DNA from: Rhodococcus sp. ABRD24
Lineage (GTDB): Bacteria; Actinomycetota; Actinomycetes; Mycobacteriales; Mycobacteriaceae
Assembly (NCBI RefSeq): GCF_004328705.1
Contig: NZ_CP035319.1
Coordinates: 1,984,001 to 2,048,000 of the forward strand
Direction: 5' to 3'
Length of the DNA: 64,000 nt
A program made the translations under genes and the position numbers. The notes under the pieces are model-generated. The model was not told the DNA's origin. It searched no databases and saw only the letters and a program-made list of their open reading frames with translations. Positions 8,164 through 15,567 of the stretch are shown piece by piece; position 1 is the stretch's first letter; each line of letters opens with the position of its first letter.

Positions 8164-9099
8164 TCAGCCCCGGATGTGTTCGAACAGCGGGGTGGAGATG
8201 TAACGCTCACCGAAATCGCACACCACGGCGACGATCAGCTTGCCCGCGTTCTCCGGACGCTTCGCGAGCTCGAGGGCGGCCCAGATGATCGCGCCCGACG
8301 AGATGCCACCGAGGATGCCCTCTTCGGTGCCGAGGTCGCGGGCGACGCGGATGGCGTCATCGAACTCGACATCGATGATCTCGTCGTAGATCTCACGGTC
8401 GAGGACCTCGGGCACGAAGTTGGCGCCGATGCCCTGAATCTTGTGCGGTCCGGGCTGGCCACCGTTGAGGATGGGCGAGTCGGCCGGCTCGACGCCGACG
8501 ATCTTGACGTCCGGCTTGTGCTTGCGCAGGGTACGGCCGACGCCGGTGATGGTGCCGCCGGTACCGATGCCGGCGACGAAGATATCGACCTCGCCGTCGG
8601 TGTCGGCCCAGATCTCCTCGCCGGTGGTGCGCTCGTGGATCGCCGGGTTGGCCGCATTCGCGAACTGGCGAGCCAGCACCGCGTTCTCGGTCTGCGCAAC
8701 CAGTTCCTCGGCCTTCTTCACTGCACCGGCCATGCCCTCGGAGCCCGGCGTCAGCACGATCTCCGCGCCGAACGCGCGCAACATGACGCGACGCTCGGTC
8801 GACATCGTCTCCGGCATCGTCAGGATCACCTTGTAGCCGCGGGCCGCGCCGACCATCGCGAGCGCGATGCCGGTGTTGCCGGAGGTGCCCTCGACGATGG
8901 TGCCGCCGGGCTCGAGCTCACCGGACTGCTCCGCGGCGTCGATGATCGCGACACCGATGCGGTCCTTGACGCTGTTGGCCGGGTTGTAGAACTCGAGCTT
9001 CGCGACCACCTGGGCGCCCAGGCCCTCGGTCAGTCGGTTCAAACGCACCAGCGGGGTGCGCCCGACCAGCTCGGTGACGTTCTCGTAGATCTTGCTCAT
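8164..9099 (-). CDS. cysK: O-acetylserine sulfhydrylase CysK
   Basis: 311 residues. It makes L-cysteine from O-acetylserine and sulfide using pyridoxal phosphate. The PLP lysine is in [11 protein letters not shown] (about residue 44). [10 protein letters not shown] binds the substrate, and [16 protein letters not shown] binds the PLP phosphate. The ATG at 9099 follows GGAGGAGG; the frame continues further upstream but those residues are not family-like. It is the first gene of the cysK-cysE pair. A long perfect palindrome lies about 100 bases upstream, between it and pckG. Confidence 0.95.
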   Translation of the reverse strand: MSKIYENVTELVGRTPLVRLNRLTEGLGAQVVAKLEFYNPANSVKDRIGVAIIDAAEQSGELEPGGTIVEGTSGNTGIALAMVGAARGYKVILTMPETMSTERRVMLRAFGAEIVLTPGSEGMAGAVKKAEELVAQTENAVLARQFANAANPAIHERTTGEEIWADTDGEVDIFVAGIGTGGTITGVGRTLRKHKPDVKIVGVEPADSPILNGGQPGPHKIQGIGANFVPEVLDREIYDEIIDVEFDDAIRVARDLGTEEGILGGISSGAIIWAALELAKRPENAGKLIVAVVCDFGERYISTPLFEHIRG

Positions 9100-9196
9100 G
9101 GCCGATCCTCCTCCCGGTCGCGACGGCGACCGGCTTCGCGTTGGTTGCATGTATTGCACCACCCGCCGGGTGGGCGGTGTCACCAGGCCCTCAGAC

Positions 9197-9246
9197 GCCG
9201 AATGTCACATCGGTTCAGTTGACACTGAACCGATGTGACATTCGGC
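9197..9246. repeat. Perfect 23-base-arm palindrome between pckG and cysK
   Basis: The left arm 9197-9219 (ending CATCGGTTCAGT) and the right arm 9224-9246 are exact inverted copies around TGAC. It lies 14 bases after the pckG stop and about 100 bases before cysK, so it may end pckG transcription, though there is no U-run. It differs in sequence from the dispersed element at 1801, 41267 and 45831. Confidence 0.8.
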
Positions 9247-9259
9247 TGGGAAACGGGGA

Positions 9260-11089
9260 TCAGCCGAGGCGCTGTTTGAGGGCCTCGAACTCGTCGCGGA
9301 CGCCCGACGGGACCTTCTCGCCGAGGAACTCGAACCATTCCGCGATGAGCGGCAGTTCGGCCTTCCACTCCGCGATGTCGACCGCGAGGGCCTCGTCGAC
9401 ATCGGCGGCGTCGACATCGAGGCCGTCGAGATCCAGATCGGCCGCGGTCGGCACGAGACCGATCGGGGTGCTGACGGCGTCCGCCTTGTGCTCGATGCGG
9501 TCGATGATCCACTTGAGCACGCGGGAGTTCTCGCCGAAACCGGGCCACAGGAAGCGGCCGTCGTCGCCACGACGGAACCAGTTCACGTAGAAGATCTTGG
9601 GGAGCTTCTCCGAGTCGGCGTTCTTGCCGAGGTTGATCCAGTGGTTCAGGTAGTCGCCGGCGTTGTAGCCGAGGAACGGCAGCATCGCCATCGGATCGCG
9701 GCGCACGGCGCCGACCTTGCCCTCGGCGGCAGCGGTCTGCTCGGACGACAGCGTCGCACCGAGGAAGGTGCCGTGCTGCCAGTCGAAGGACTCGCTGACC
9801 AGCGGGACCGTGGTCTTGCGACGTCCACCGAACAGGATTGCCGAGATCGGCACGCCCTGCGGGTCGTCCCATTCGGGGGCGAGGATCGGGCACTGCGACA
9901 TCGGGGTGCAGTAACGCGAGTTGGGATGGGCTGCGTTGGTGCCGGACTCGGGGGTCCAGTCGTTGCCCTGCCAGTCGATCAGGTGCGCCGGGGTGTCCTC
10001 GAGGCCCTCCCACCACACGTCACCGTCGTCGGTGAGACCGACGTTGGTGTACAGGGTGTTGCCCGCCTCTACCGTTTTCATGGCGTTGGGGTTGGAGGCG
10101 TGGTTGGTGCCCGGCGCAACGCCGAAGAAACCGAACTCCGGGTTGACGGCGTACAGGCGGCCGTCCGCACCGAAACGCATCCACGCAATGTCGTCACCGA
10201 GGGTCTCGGCGCGCCAGCCCGGAATCGTGGGCTGGATCATCGCGAGGTTGGTCTTGCCACACGCCGACGGGAACGCCGCGGCGACGTAGTAGGCCTTGTC
10301 CTCGGGCGAGATCAGCTTGAGGATCAGCATGTGCTCGGCCAGCCAGCCCTCATCGTGCGCCATCGCGGAGGCGATACGCAGCGAGTAGCACTTCTTGCCC
10401 AGCAGTGCGTTGCCGCCGTAGCCGGAGCCGTAGCTCCAGATCTCGCGGTCCTCGGGGAAGTGGGTGATGTACTTGGTGTCGTTGCACGGCCACGGCACAT
10501 CGGCCTGGCCCTCGGCGAGCGGGGCGCCCACGGAGTGCAGCGCCTTCACGAACGGGCGGTCGGTGCCCATCTTCTCGAGCGCGGCCTTACCCATGCGGGT
10601 CATGATGCGCATCGAGACGACGACGTACTCGGAGTCGGTGATCTCGACACCCAGCTTGGGGTCCTCGGCACCGAGGGGGCCCATGCAGAACGGCACCACA
10701 TACATGGTGCGACCGCGCATGCTGCCGCGGTACAGCTCCGTCATGAGGGTCCGCATCTCGGCGGGGTCCATCCAGTTGTTGGTGGGGCCGGCATCGATCT
10801 CGTCACGCGAGCAGATGTAGGTGCGCGACTCGACGCGAGCGACATCCGACGGATCCGAGTTGCCAAGGAACGAGTTCGGCTTCTTGTCCGCGTTGAGCCG
10901 GGTGAAGGTACCGGCCTCGACGAGCTGATCGGTCAGGCGCTCCCACTCCTCATCGGAGCCGTCCGCGAAGACGACCCGGTCGGGCTGGGTCAGCTCGGCA
11001 ACCTCTTGCACCCAGGCGAGCAGCTCGCTGTGCTCAGTGGGGGGCGTGCCGTCAGTTCCGTTCAGACCGGGAATGGTCGCTGAGGTCAT
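9260..11089 (-). CDS. pckG: Phosphoenolpyruvate carboxykinase (GTP)
   Basis: 609 residues, typical of the GTP-dependent class. It converts oxaloacetate plus GTP to phosphoenolpyruvate, the entry step of gluconeogenesis and central to growth on lipids. The kinase P-loop [12 protein letters not shown] (about residue 276) contains the reactive cysteine. [17 protein letters not shown] is a metal- and substrate-binding segment, and [12 protein letters not shown] is a further conserved segment. The ATG at 11089 follows GGAGAG at the proper distance; a TTG three bases upstream is less likely. Mycobacteria have pckA at the same place relative to trmB and mmpL3. The 5' region contains two hairpins. 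Confidence 0.96.
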   Translation of the reverse strand: MTSATIPGLNGTDGTPPTEHSELLAWVQEVAELTQPDRVVFADGSDEEWERLTDQLVEAGTFTRLNADKKPNSFLGNSDPSDVARVESRTYICSRDEIDAGPTNNWMDPAEMRTLMTELYRGSMRGRTMYVVPFCMGPLGAEDPKLGVEITDSEYVVVSMRIMTRMGKAALEKMGTDRPFVKALHSVGAPLAEGQADVPWPCNDTKYITHFPEDREIWSYGSGYGGNALLGKKCYSLRIASAMAHDEGWLAEHMLILKLISPEDKAYYVAAAFPSACGKTNLAMIQPTIPGWRAETLGDDIAWMRFGADGRLYAVNPEFGFFGVAPGTNHASNPNAMKTVEAGNTLYTNVGLTDDGDVWWEGLEDTPAHLIDWQGNDWTPESGTNAAHPNSRYCTPMSQCPILAPEWDDPQGVPISAILFGGRRKTTVPLVSESFDWQHGTFLGATLSSEQTAAAEGKVGAVRRDPMAMLPFLGYNAGDYLNHWINLGKNADSEKLPKIFYVNWFRRGDDGRFLWPGFGENSRVLKWIIDRIEHKADAVSTPIGLVPTAADLDLDGLDVDAADVDEALAVDIAEWKAELPLIAEWFEFLGEKVPSGVRDEFEALKQRLG

Positions 11090-11130
11090 CAAACTCTCCT
11101 GGGGTGGGGCCGGGAATCGATCGAACCACG

Positions 11131-11155
11131 TCAGCCCCGCTCATGACGGGGCTGA
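11131..11155 (-). promoter_or_regulatory. Hairpin in the pckG leader
   Basis: Nine-base arms (TCAGCCCCG at 11131-11139, complement 11147-11155) around a 7-base loop lie about 45 bases before the pckG start, probably in the mRNA leader. A second inverted repeat, AGGACAC at 11246-11252 with GTGTCCT at 11262-11268, lies further upstream beside an AT-richer stretch (11269-11283) that may hold the promoter. The rest of 11156-11385 shows nothing recognisable. Confidence 0.4.
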
Positions 11156-11385
11156 GAGGTAGTTGAAACCGATTTCCCCCTCTCGGCGGGGTGCAGCCCG
11201 CCCACTTCGCTCTCGGCCACGAACGTCACCGCGGACAACGAACGAAGGACACGGGTGCCGGGTGTCCTAGCTATAGAGGTTAACGCCGCGCGTCCAGCTT
11301 GTGGGAACCGGGTGTAGTCGGTTCGGTCACAGGACCGATTCAGAATCCATCCAGTTCGATCCCGTGCGGTTCACCTGCAGGTTTC

Positions 11386-11691
11386 CTATTTGCCGAGTGT
11401 GCCTTGATCGATCCGTTCCCAGCGCTCGTGACCGCTGTCGTCGCGGTGGAACTCCCACGCCGAGTAGCCGCCGTGGCCGTGCACGATCGTCAGATGGTCG
11501 GCATCCCCGTCGCCGTCCATGTCGGTGGCAACGATCATTGCGTCGTCCGATTCGACGGTCAATGTGTCGAGGATGCCGTCCCCGTCGATGTCGTGGGTGA
11601 GTTCGGTCAGCTGGACCGCCCCGGACTCGGCGCCGAACTCGTCGGGGTCGAAGTCCGGCTGGGGCCCCGAAAGTTGCTCGGTTGTGATCAT
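11386..11691 (-). CDS. Small acidic EF-hand-like protein
   Basis: 101 residues with no signal peptide or membrane segment. Two DxDGDGxxD motifs (DIDGDGILD about residue 34, DMDGDGDAD about residue 57) are calcium-binding-loop signatures of the EF-hand or dockerin type. Around them are short beta-strand-like stretches (LTVESDDAMIVATDM, DHLTIVHGHGGYSAWEF), so it may form a small beta-propeller-like unit. The ATG at 11691 is preceded by GGGAGG; a longer upstream frame is a shadow. It lies between pckG and the GTPase-like gene pair, same strand as both. Calcium binding is inferred from the motif only, and the function is unknown. Confidence 0.75.
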   Translation of the reverse strand: MITTEQLSGPQPDFDPDEFGAESGAVQLTELTHDIDGDGILDTLTVESDDAMIVATDMDGDGDADHLTIVHGHGGYSAWEFHRDDSGHERWERIDQGTLGK

Positions 11692-11728
11692 GGTTCCTCC
11701 CGCATTCCGCGTCCGGCTACCGCTGCCG

Positions 11729-13177
11729 TCATGTGGTTGGACGTGGGTGGGGGCCGATCGGTTCCATCCCGGGCGCGGGGACCGCGAGAACCCGGCCGAG
11801 GGCGGCGTGGTCCCGCTCGCACGACGCGAGCCTTCCGCTGCGCTGAGCCGCGAGGTCGCGCAGCTGCGTATCGATCGCCGCCAACTCCTCGTCGACGGCA
11901 AGGGTGCGCCGTCGGCAGTCCGCGATGATGTGCGCGCCGAGCTCGGCCTCGGTCTCGAGTAGCCGCCCGAGGACCCGCTGCTCGAGTTGCGAGCGCAGGT
12001 GCGCCGTGGTGTCCGCCACCCACTGCCGCTGATGGGTGCGCTCGGCGACCAGCCTCCGGGCCCGGGTCAGCCACCACGCCGCCGACCCACCGAGCACCAG
12101 GGTGACCGGGATGGTGGCGATGTCGAGCGCCGGGACCATCGAAATCGGCGACACCACCAGGCGTCCGAGGCCCACCCCGGCGGAGGCGCCGACGACAACC
12201 ATCATCCGGTCCTCGACACCCCGGTGCCGCGGCTCGGGCCCGGGCGGCGGCGGTTCGGCCGGACCCCGTGCGACCACTTCGAAGCCGACGATCCCGGACC
12301 GCGACACCAGCTCCTCGAGCCGGCTGTCGATGGCCGCGTCCAGTTCCTCGGCCACCTCGCCGATCAACCCGGTCAGCCGGGCCGGGAACCGTGCGAGTTC
12401 CTTGCGGCCTGCGCGCTCTATCTCCGAGCGGGCCGTCGTGGATACCGACCGGACCCGGCTGCCCGCCTCGTGCAGCAGGCCCACGCGGGCGCGCTGGACG
12501 TCGCCGCGCAGCTGTGCGAGCCGCTCACCGCGGCCGCCGTCCCGGTCCGCCACGAGTCGGGCCCGCCGGACACGCAACGTGGCCGCGGTGTCGCCGTCAC
12601 GCACCGATTCGGCGGTTGCCGCGATCAGGCGTCGGGTCTGCGCGAGCAGGGTCTCGCGACCCCGCGCGTCGTTGCGGCCGGTGATGTCCTCGGGCTCGCC
12701 GGACGCCGCATGCACCAGCTCCGCCAGCAACCTGCCCGGTTCGGCATCGGGAACGATCCGCGCTTCGGCGTACCGCAGCGAGTGCGCTCGCAGCAGGTCA
12801 CCATCGCGCCGCCGCACGGAAGGCCAGTCCCGATGCCGCCCGGTTCCGACCATCGTGAACACGACACGGTCGACGGACGCGGCGGCAGCGTCGAGCGCGG
12901 TGAGCTCCTCGCGGCCGAGCACCGATGCGGCGTCGAGCACCATCAGCACCGCCGCCGCGCCGTCCGCTGAGTCCGTGAACGCCACACTCTCCGGTTCGAG
13001 CGTTTCCAGGTCCGCGATCAGTCGGCGCGCATCGATCCCGCGAACCGCGACGACACACACGCGACCGGCAATGGCGGGCCGTCCCGCACCGTGGCGCCGC
13101 AGTCCCTCAGGGTTCCACCGCTGCACGATCCGTTCGGCCTCCGGCGGTAGTCCGCGCACTCCGTCGGCGGTCACCAC
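11729..13177 (-). CDS. Membrane protein with degenerate GTPase-like domain (Rv0210 position)
   Basis: 482 residues. The N-terminal 130 residues look like a small-GTPase fold (VCVVAVRGIDARRLIADLET, then AAAVLMVLDAASVLGREELT as in dynamin-like proteins), but the P-loop glycine-lysine motif and the NKxD motif are missing. Long charged helices follow (about 140-270 and 360-460), split by a hydrophobic pair at about 300-360 (VVVGASAGVGLGRLVV and IPVTLVLGGSAAWWL), like the membrane paddle of bacterial dynamins. The GTG start overlaps the stop of the upstream GTPase gene by seven bases (translational coupling). I infer a membrane-remodelling or dynamin-like partner. In M. tuberculosis the same position holds Rv0210. 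Confidence 0.65.
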   Translation of the reverse strand: MVTADGVRGLPPEAERIVQRWNPEGLRRHGAGRPAIAGRVCVVAVRGIDARRLIADLETLEPESVAFTDSADGAAAVLMVLDAASVLGREELTALDAAAASVDRVVFTMVGTGRHRDWPSVRRRDGDLLRAHSLRYAEARIVPDAEPGRLLAELVHAASGEPEDITGRNDARGRETLLAQTRRLIAATAESVRDGDTAATLRVRRARLVADRDGGRGERLAQLRGDVQRARVGLLHEAGSRVRSVSTTARSEIERAGRKELARFPARLTGLIGEVAEELDAAIDSRLEELVSRSGIVGFEVVARGPAEPPPPGPEPRHRGVEDRMMVVVGASAGVGLGRLVVSPISMVPALDIATIPVTLVLGGSAAWWLTRARRLVAERTHQRQWVADTTAHLRSQLEQRVLGRLLETEAELGAHIIADCRRRTLAVDEELAAIDTQLRDLAAQRSGRLASCERDHAALGRVLAVPAPGMEPIGPHPRPTT

Positions 13178-13932
13178 TGCGGTACCGCCGCGCCGATGCC
13201 ATCGTGGACGGACGCCCGAATCTGCGCCCGGTCGGCGGCGAGCGCCGCGCGGCGCCGTTCAGCAGCAGATTCGGCGGATGCCTGGCCGGTGACCACGGCC
13301 GCGGAGCGCGCCGCCGCCTGCACCGCCTCGTCACTGCGGAGATAGTCCTCGATCATCTCCCGCTCGGGCCCGCGGGCGGCCTGCGCGGCAAGCGTGGCGA
13401 GCAGGGTCCGGGTCCGTCGCGCCAGTGCGACGCGGATACAGTCCGCGACTGCCGCGGTCACCGCTTCCGCTCCTGCCTCGACATCATCGGCGGTCCCGAC
13501 CATCGGCACGGTCCGTACGCCGGTCTCGGCGGCACATGCGTTCGACGCTTCGACGGCTGCCGCCCACGACGACCCCTGCGCATCGGCCTTGCCCAGGATC
13601 GCGACGGTCGATCCGCGAGGCGCGCGCCGCAGTGCTGCGATATCGGCATCACGCGGGGCGACGGCGAGGACGTGGACGACGACGTCGCCGTCCAGTACGG
13701 GGTCGGGAGCATCCGGTGCATCGATCGGCGACGTCTCGGCGACGTCCCGGAATCCGGCCCGCTCCAGAACCTGCGCGACGGTGGTCCGCCCGACGCCGGA
13801 CCGGCCGGTGACCTGGATGCGGATCGGGGCATCCTGCGCGGCAACGGCCTGCCGCACCGCACCGCACGCCGCGGCGAGCCGGCGCAGTCCCGCAGTCGGC
13901 CCGAACGCGTCGGAACCATCTCTTGCACCCAT
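13171..13932 (-). CDS. P-loop GTPase-like protein (Rv0209 position)
   Basis: 253 residues. IQVTGRSGVGRTTVAQVLER (about residues 39-58) is a Walker A motif with Arg in place of the usual Lys. VVVHVLAVAPRDADIAALR is the segment after the Walker B strand, and VAILGKADAQG stands where NKxD or TKxD would be. The rest is helical and charged. It is the first gene of a coupled pair with the membrane protein that follows, and both point away from trmB. The arrangement of a P-loop member plus a larger membrane-inserting partner recalls paired bacterial dynamins (DynA/DynB, IniA/IniC). GTP binding is inferred. The start is the ATG at 13932 after GGGGGTGGG; the frame is open further upstream. Confidence 0.65.
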   Translation of the reverse strand: MGARDGSDAFGPTAGLRRLAAACGAVRQAVAAQDAPIRIQVTGRSGVGRTTVAQVLERAGFRDVAETSPIDAPDAPDPVLDGDVVVHVLAVAPRDADIAALRRAPRGSTVAILGKADAQGSSWAAAVEASNACAAETGVRTVPMVGTADDVEAGAEAVTAAVADCIRVALARRTRTLLATLAAQAARGPEREMIEDYLRSDEAVQAAARSAAVVTGQASAESAAERRRAALAADRAQIRASVHDGIGAAVPQW

Positions 13933-14063
13933 TCCCACCCCCTGCCGGACGCAAGTGCAATCACCTGCCGGAACGCCCCCGCGCGCAGCATCAAATCCTG
14001 CCAAACCGACTGAAGGTTCCAGTTTAACGCTGGACCGACAGGCTCCTGGTCGAGGACGTACGT

Positions 14064-14069
14064 GACAAT
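14064..14069 (+). promoter_or_regulatory. -10 hexamer of a leaderless trmB mRNA
   Basis: GACAAT ends exactly six bases before the GTG at 14076, which has no Shine-Dalgarno sequence. Confidence 0.45.
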
Positions 14070-14075
14070 GGTCGG

Positions 14076-14864
14076 GTGAACGACGCCGATCAGGAAGCGC
14101 CCGAGACCCCGCGCAAAGACCCCACCGCCGACCTTCCGGAGAGTTCGGCGGAGTCCGGCACCTCTTCGTCGTCGGAAGAATCGCGGGGCTCACGCTTGTA
14201 CCCGCGGGTGACGAGTTTCCGCTCACGGCGCGGCTCGCTCACCGACCCGCAGCAGGACGCGTGGGACCGGATGTGGCCGAAGATCGGCGCCGAGGTGAGC
14301 GACGAACTGCTCGACACCACCGCCTGGTTCGGCCGCGAGGCGCCCCTGATCATCGAGATCGGCTCCGGCACTGGAACGGCGACCGCCGCGATGGCGAAGG
14401 CCGAGCCGCACGTGAACCTGATCGCCGTCGAGGTGTACCGCCCCGGACTGGCCCAGCTGCTGCAACTCGTCGATCGAAACGACATCCCGAACGTGCGGGT
14501 CCTGCGCGGCGACGCCGTCGAGGTGCTCGAGCACATGGTGGCTCCCGAATCGCTGACCGGTGTGCGGGTGTTCTTCCCGGACCCGTGGCCCAAGGCCCGG
14601 CACCACAAGCGCCGGCTGCTGCAAGGACCGACCTTCGCGCTGATCGCGAGCCGGCTCAAGCCCGGCGGTGTGCTGCACGTCGCAACCGACCACGCCGAGT
14701 ACGCCGAGGCGATCGCGGAGGCCGGCAACGCTGAGCCACTGCTCACCGAGCTCGACTGGGAGTCACCGATGACGCATGAGCGTCCGGTGACGAAGTTCGA
14801 GGACAAAGCGCACAAGGTGGGAAGCTCCATCACCGAACTCATCTGGGGGAAGATCAAATCATGA
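14076..14864 (+). CDS. trmB: tRNA (guanine-N7-)-methyltransferase TrmB
   Basis: 262 residues. It methylates G46 of tRNAs with SAM. A charged, low-complexity N-terminal tail of about 40 residues precedes RVTSFRSRRGSLT. IIEIGSGTGTATAAMAKAEP is the SAM-binding motif I, followed by VEVYRPGLAQLL. VFFPDPWPKARHHKRRLLQG is the TrmB signature (FPDPWPKxRHxKRR). It starts a co-directional run trmB, NYN gene, mmpL3; its stop overlaps the next start (ATGA). The order trmB - NYN - mmpL3 matches Rv0208c-Rv0206c. Confidence 0.95.
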   Translation: MNDADQEAPETPRKDPTADLPESSAESGTSSSSEESRGSRLYPRVTSFRSRRGSLTDPQQDAWDRMWPKIGAEVSDELLDTTAWFGREAPLIIEIGSGTGTATAAMAKAEPHVNLIAVEVYRPGLAQLLQLVDRNDIPNVRVLRGDAVEVLEHMVAPESLTGVRVFFPDPWPKARHHKRRLLQGPTFALIASRLKPGGVLHVATDHAEYAEAIAEAGNAEPLLTELDWESPMTHERPVTKFEDKAHKVGSSITELIWGKIKS

Positions 14865-15556
14865 GTCTCAGCGAAGGTCTGCCCGGTTCCGCGCACGCGG
14901 CGGCCGCATTCATCGAGGGCGGCGGCGGTGACAATCGCCAGAACAAGCGGGTCCTGCTCGTCTGGGACGCGCCGAATCTCGACATGGGCCTCGGGGCAAT
15001 CCTCGGTGGTCGACCCACCGCCGCCTACCGCCCGCGTTTCGACGCCCTGGGCCGCTGGCTGCTGTCCCGCACAGCGGAGCTGTCCGCCACCGAAACCGCG
15101 ACCCTCGAGCCCGAGGCGACGGTCTTCACGAACATCGCTCCTGGTAGCGCCGACGTTGTCCGTCCCTGGGTCGAAGCCTTGCGTAATGTGGGTTTCGCGG
15201 TGTTCGCCAAGCCCAAGGTGGAAGAGGACAGCGACGTCGATGCCGACATGCTCCACCACATCGAGCTCCGCCGTGGTGAGGGTCTTGCCGGTGTCATGGT
15301 CGCCTCCGCCGACGGCCAGGCTTTCCGTGAGCCGTTGGAGGACATCGCAGCAACCGGCGTGCCGGTACAGGTTCTCGGATTCCGCGAGCACGCCAGCTGG
15401 GCGGTCTCCTCCGAGATTCTGGACTTCGTCGACCTCGAGGACATCCCCGGCGTCTTCCGTGAGCCGCTGCCGCGGGTGAGCCTGGAGTCCCTGCCTGACG
15501 AGGGTGCCTGGTTGCAGCCGTTCCGCCCACTGTCTGCGCTGCTCGTCGGGCGCTGA
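14861..15556 (+). CDS. NYN-domain protein (Rv0207c-like)
   Basis: 231 residues. The NYN (PIN-like nuclease) fold is suggested by VLLVWDAPNLDMGL (first Asp, about residue 30) and by the acidic KVEEDSDVDADMLHHI (about residue 125), then GVMVASADGQAFREPLE and VLGFREHASW. In the family these aspartates bind metal for RNA cleavage, but activity here is inference. The start overlaps the trmB stop and the gene is followed by mmpL3 11 bases later. Its constant place between trmB and mmpL3 in mycolata suggests a link to tRNA metabolism or to envelope growth; which is not known. Confidence 0.8.
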   Translation: MSLSEGLPGSAHAAAAFIEGGGGDNRQNKRVLLVWDAPNLDMGLGAILGGRPTAAYRPRFDALGRWLLSRTAELSATETATLEPEATVFTNIAPGSADVVRPWVEALRNVGFAVFAKPKVEEDSDVDADMLHHIELRRGEGLAGVMVASADGQAFREPLEDIAATGVPVQVLGFREHASWAVSSEILDFVDLEDIPGVFREPLPRVSLESLPDEGAWLQPFRPLSALLVGR

Positions 15557-15567
15557 GGAGTCCATAC

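Noticed and set aside
12036..13292. 418-codon plus-strand frame opposite the GTPase-like pair
   Set aside because: Ser/Arg-rich shadow; the minus-strand genes are coupled and have recognisable folds.
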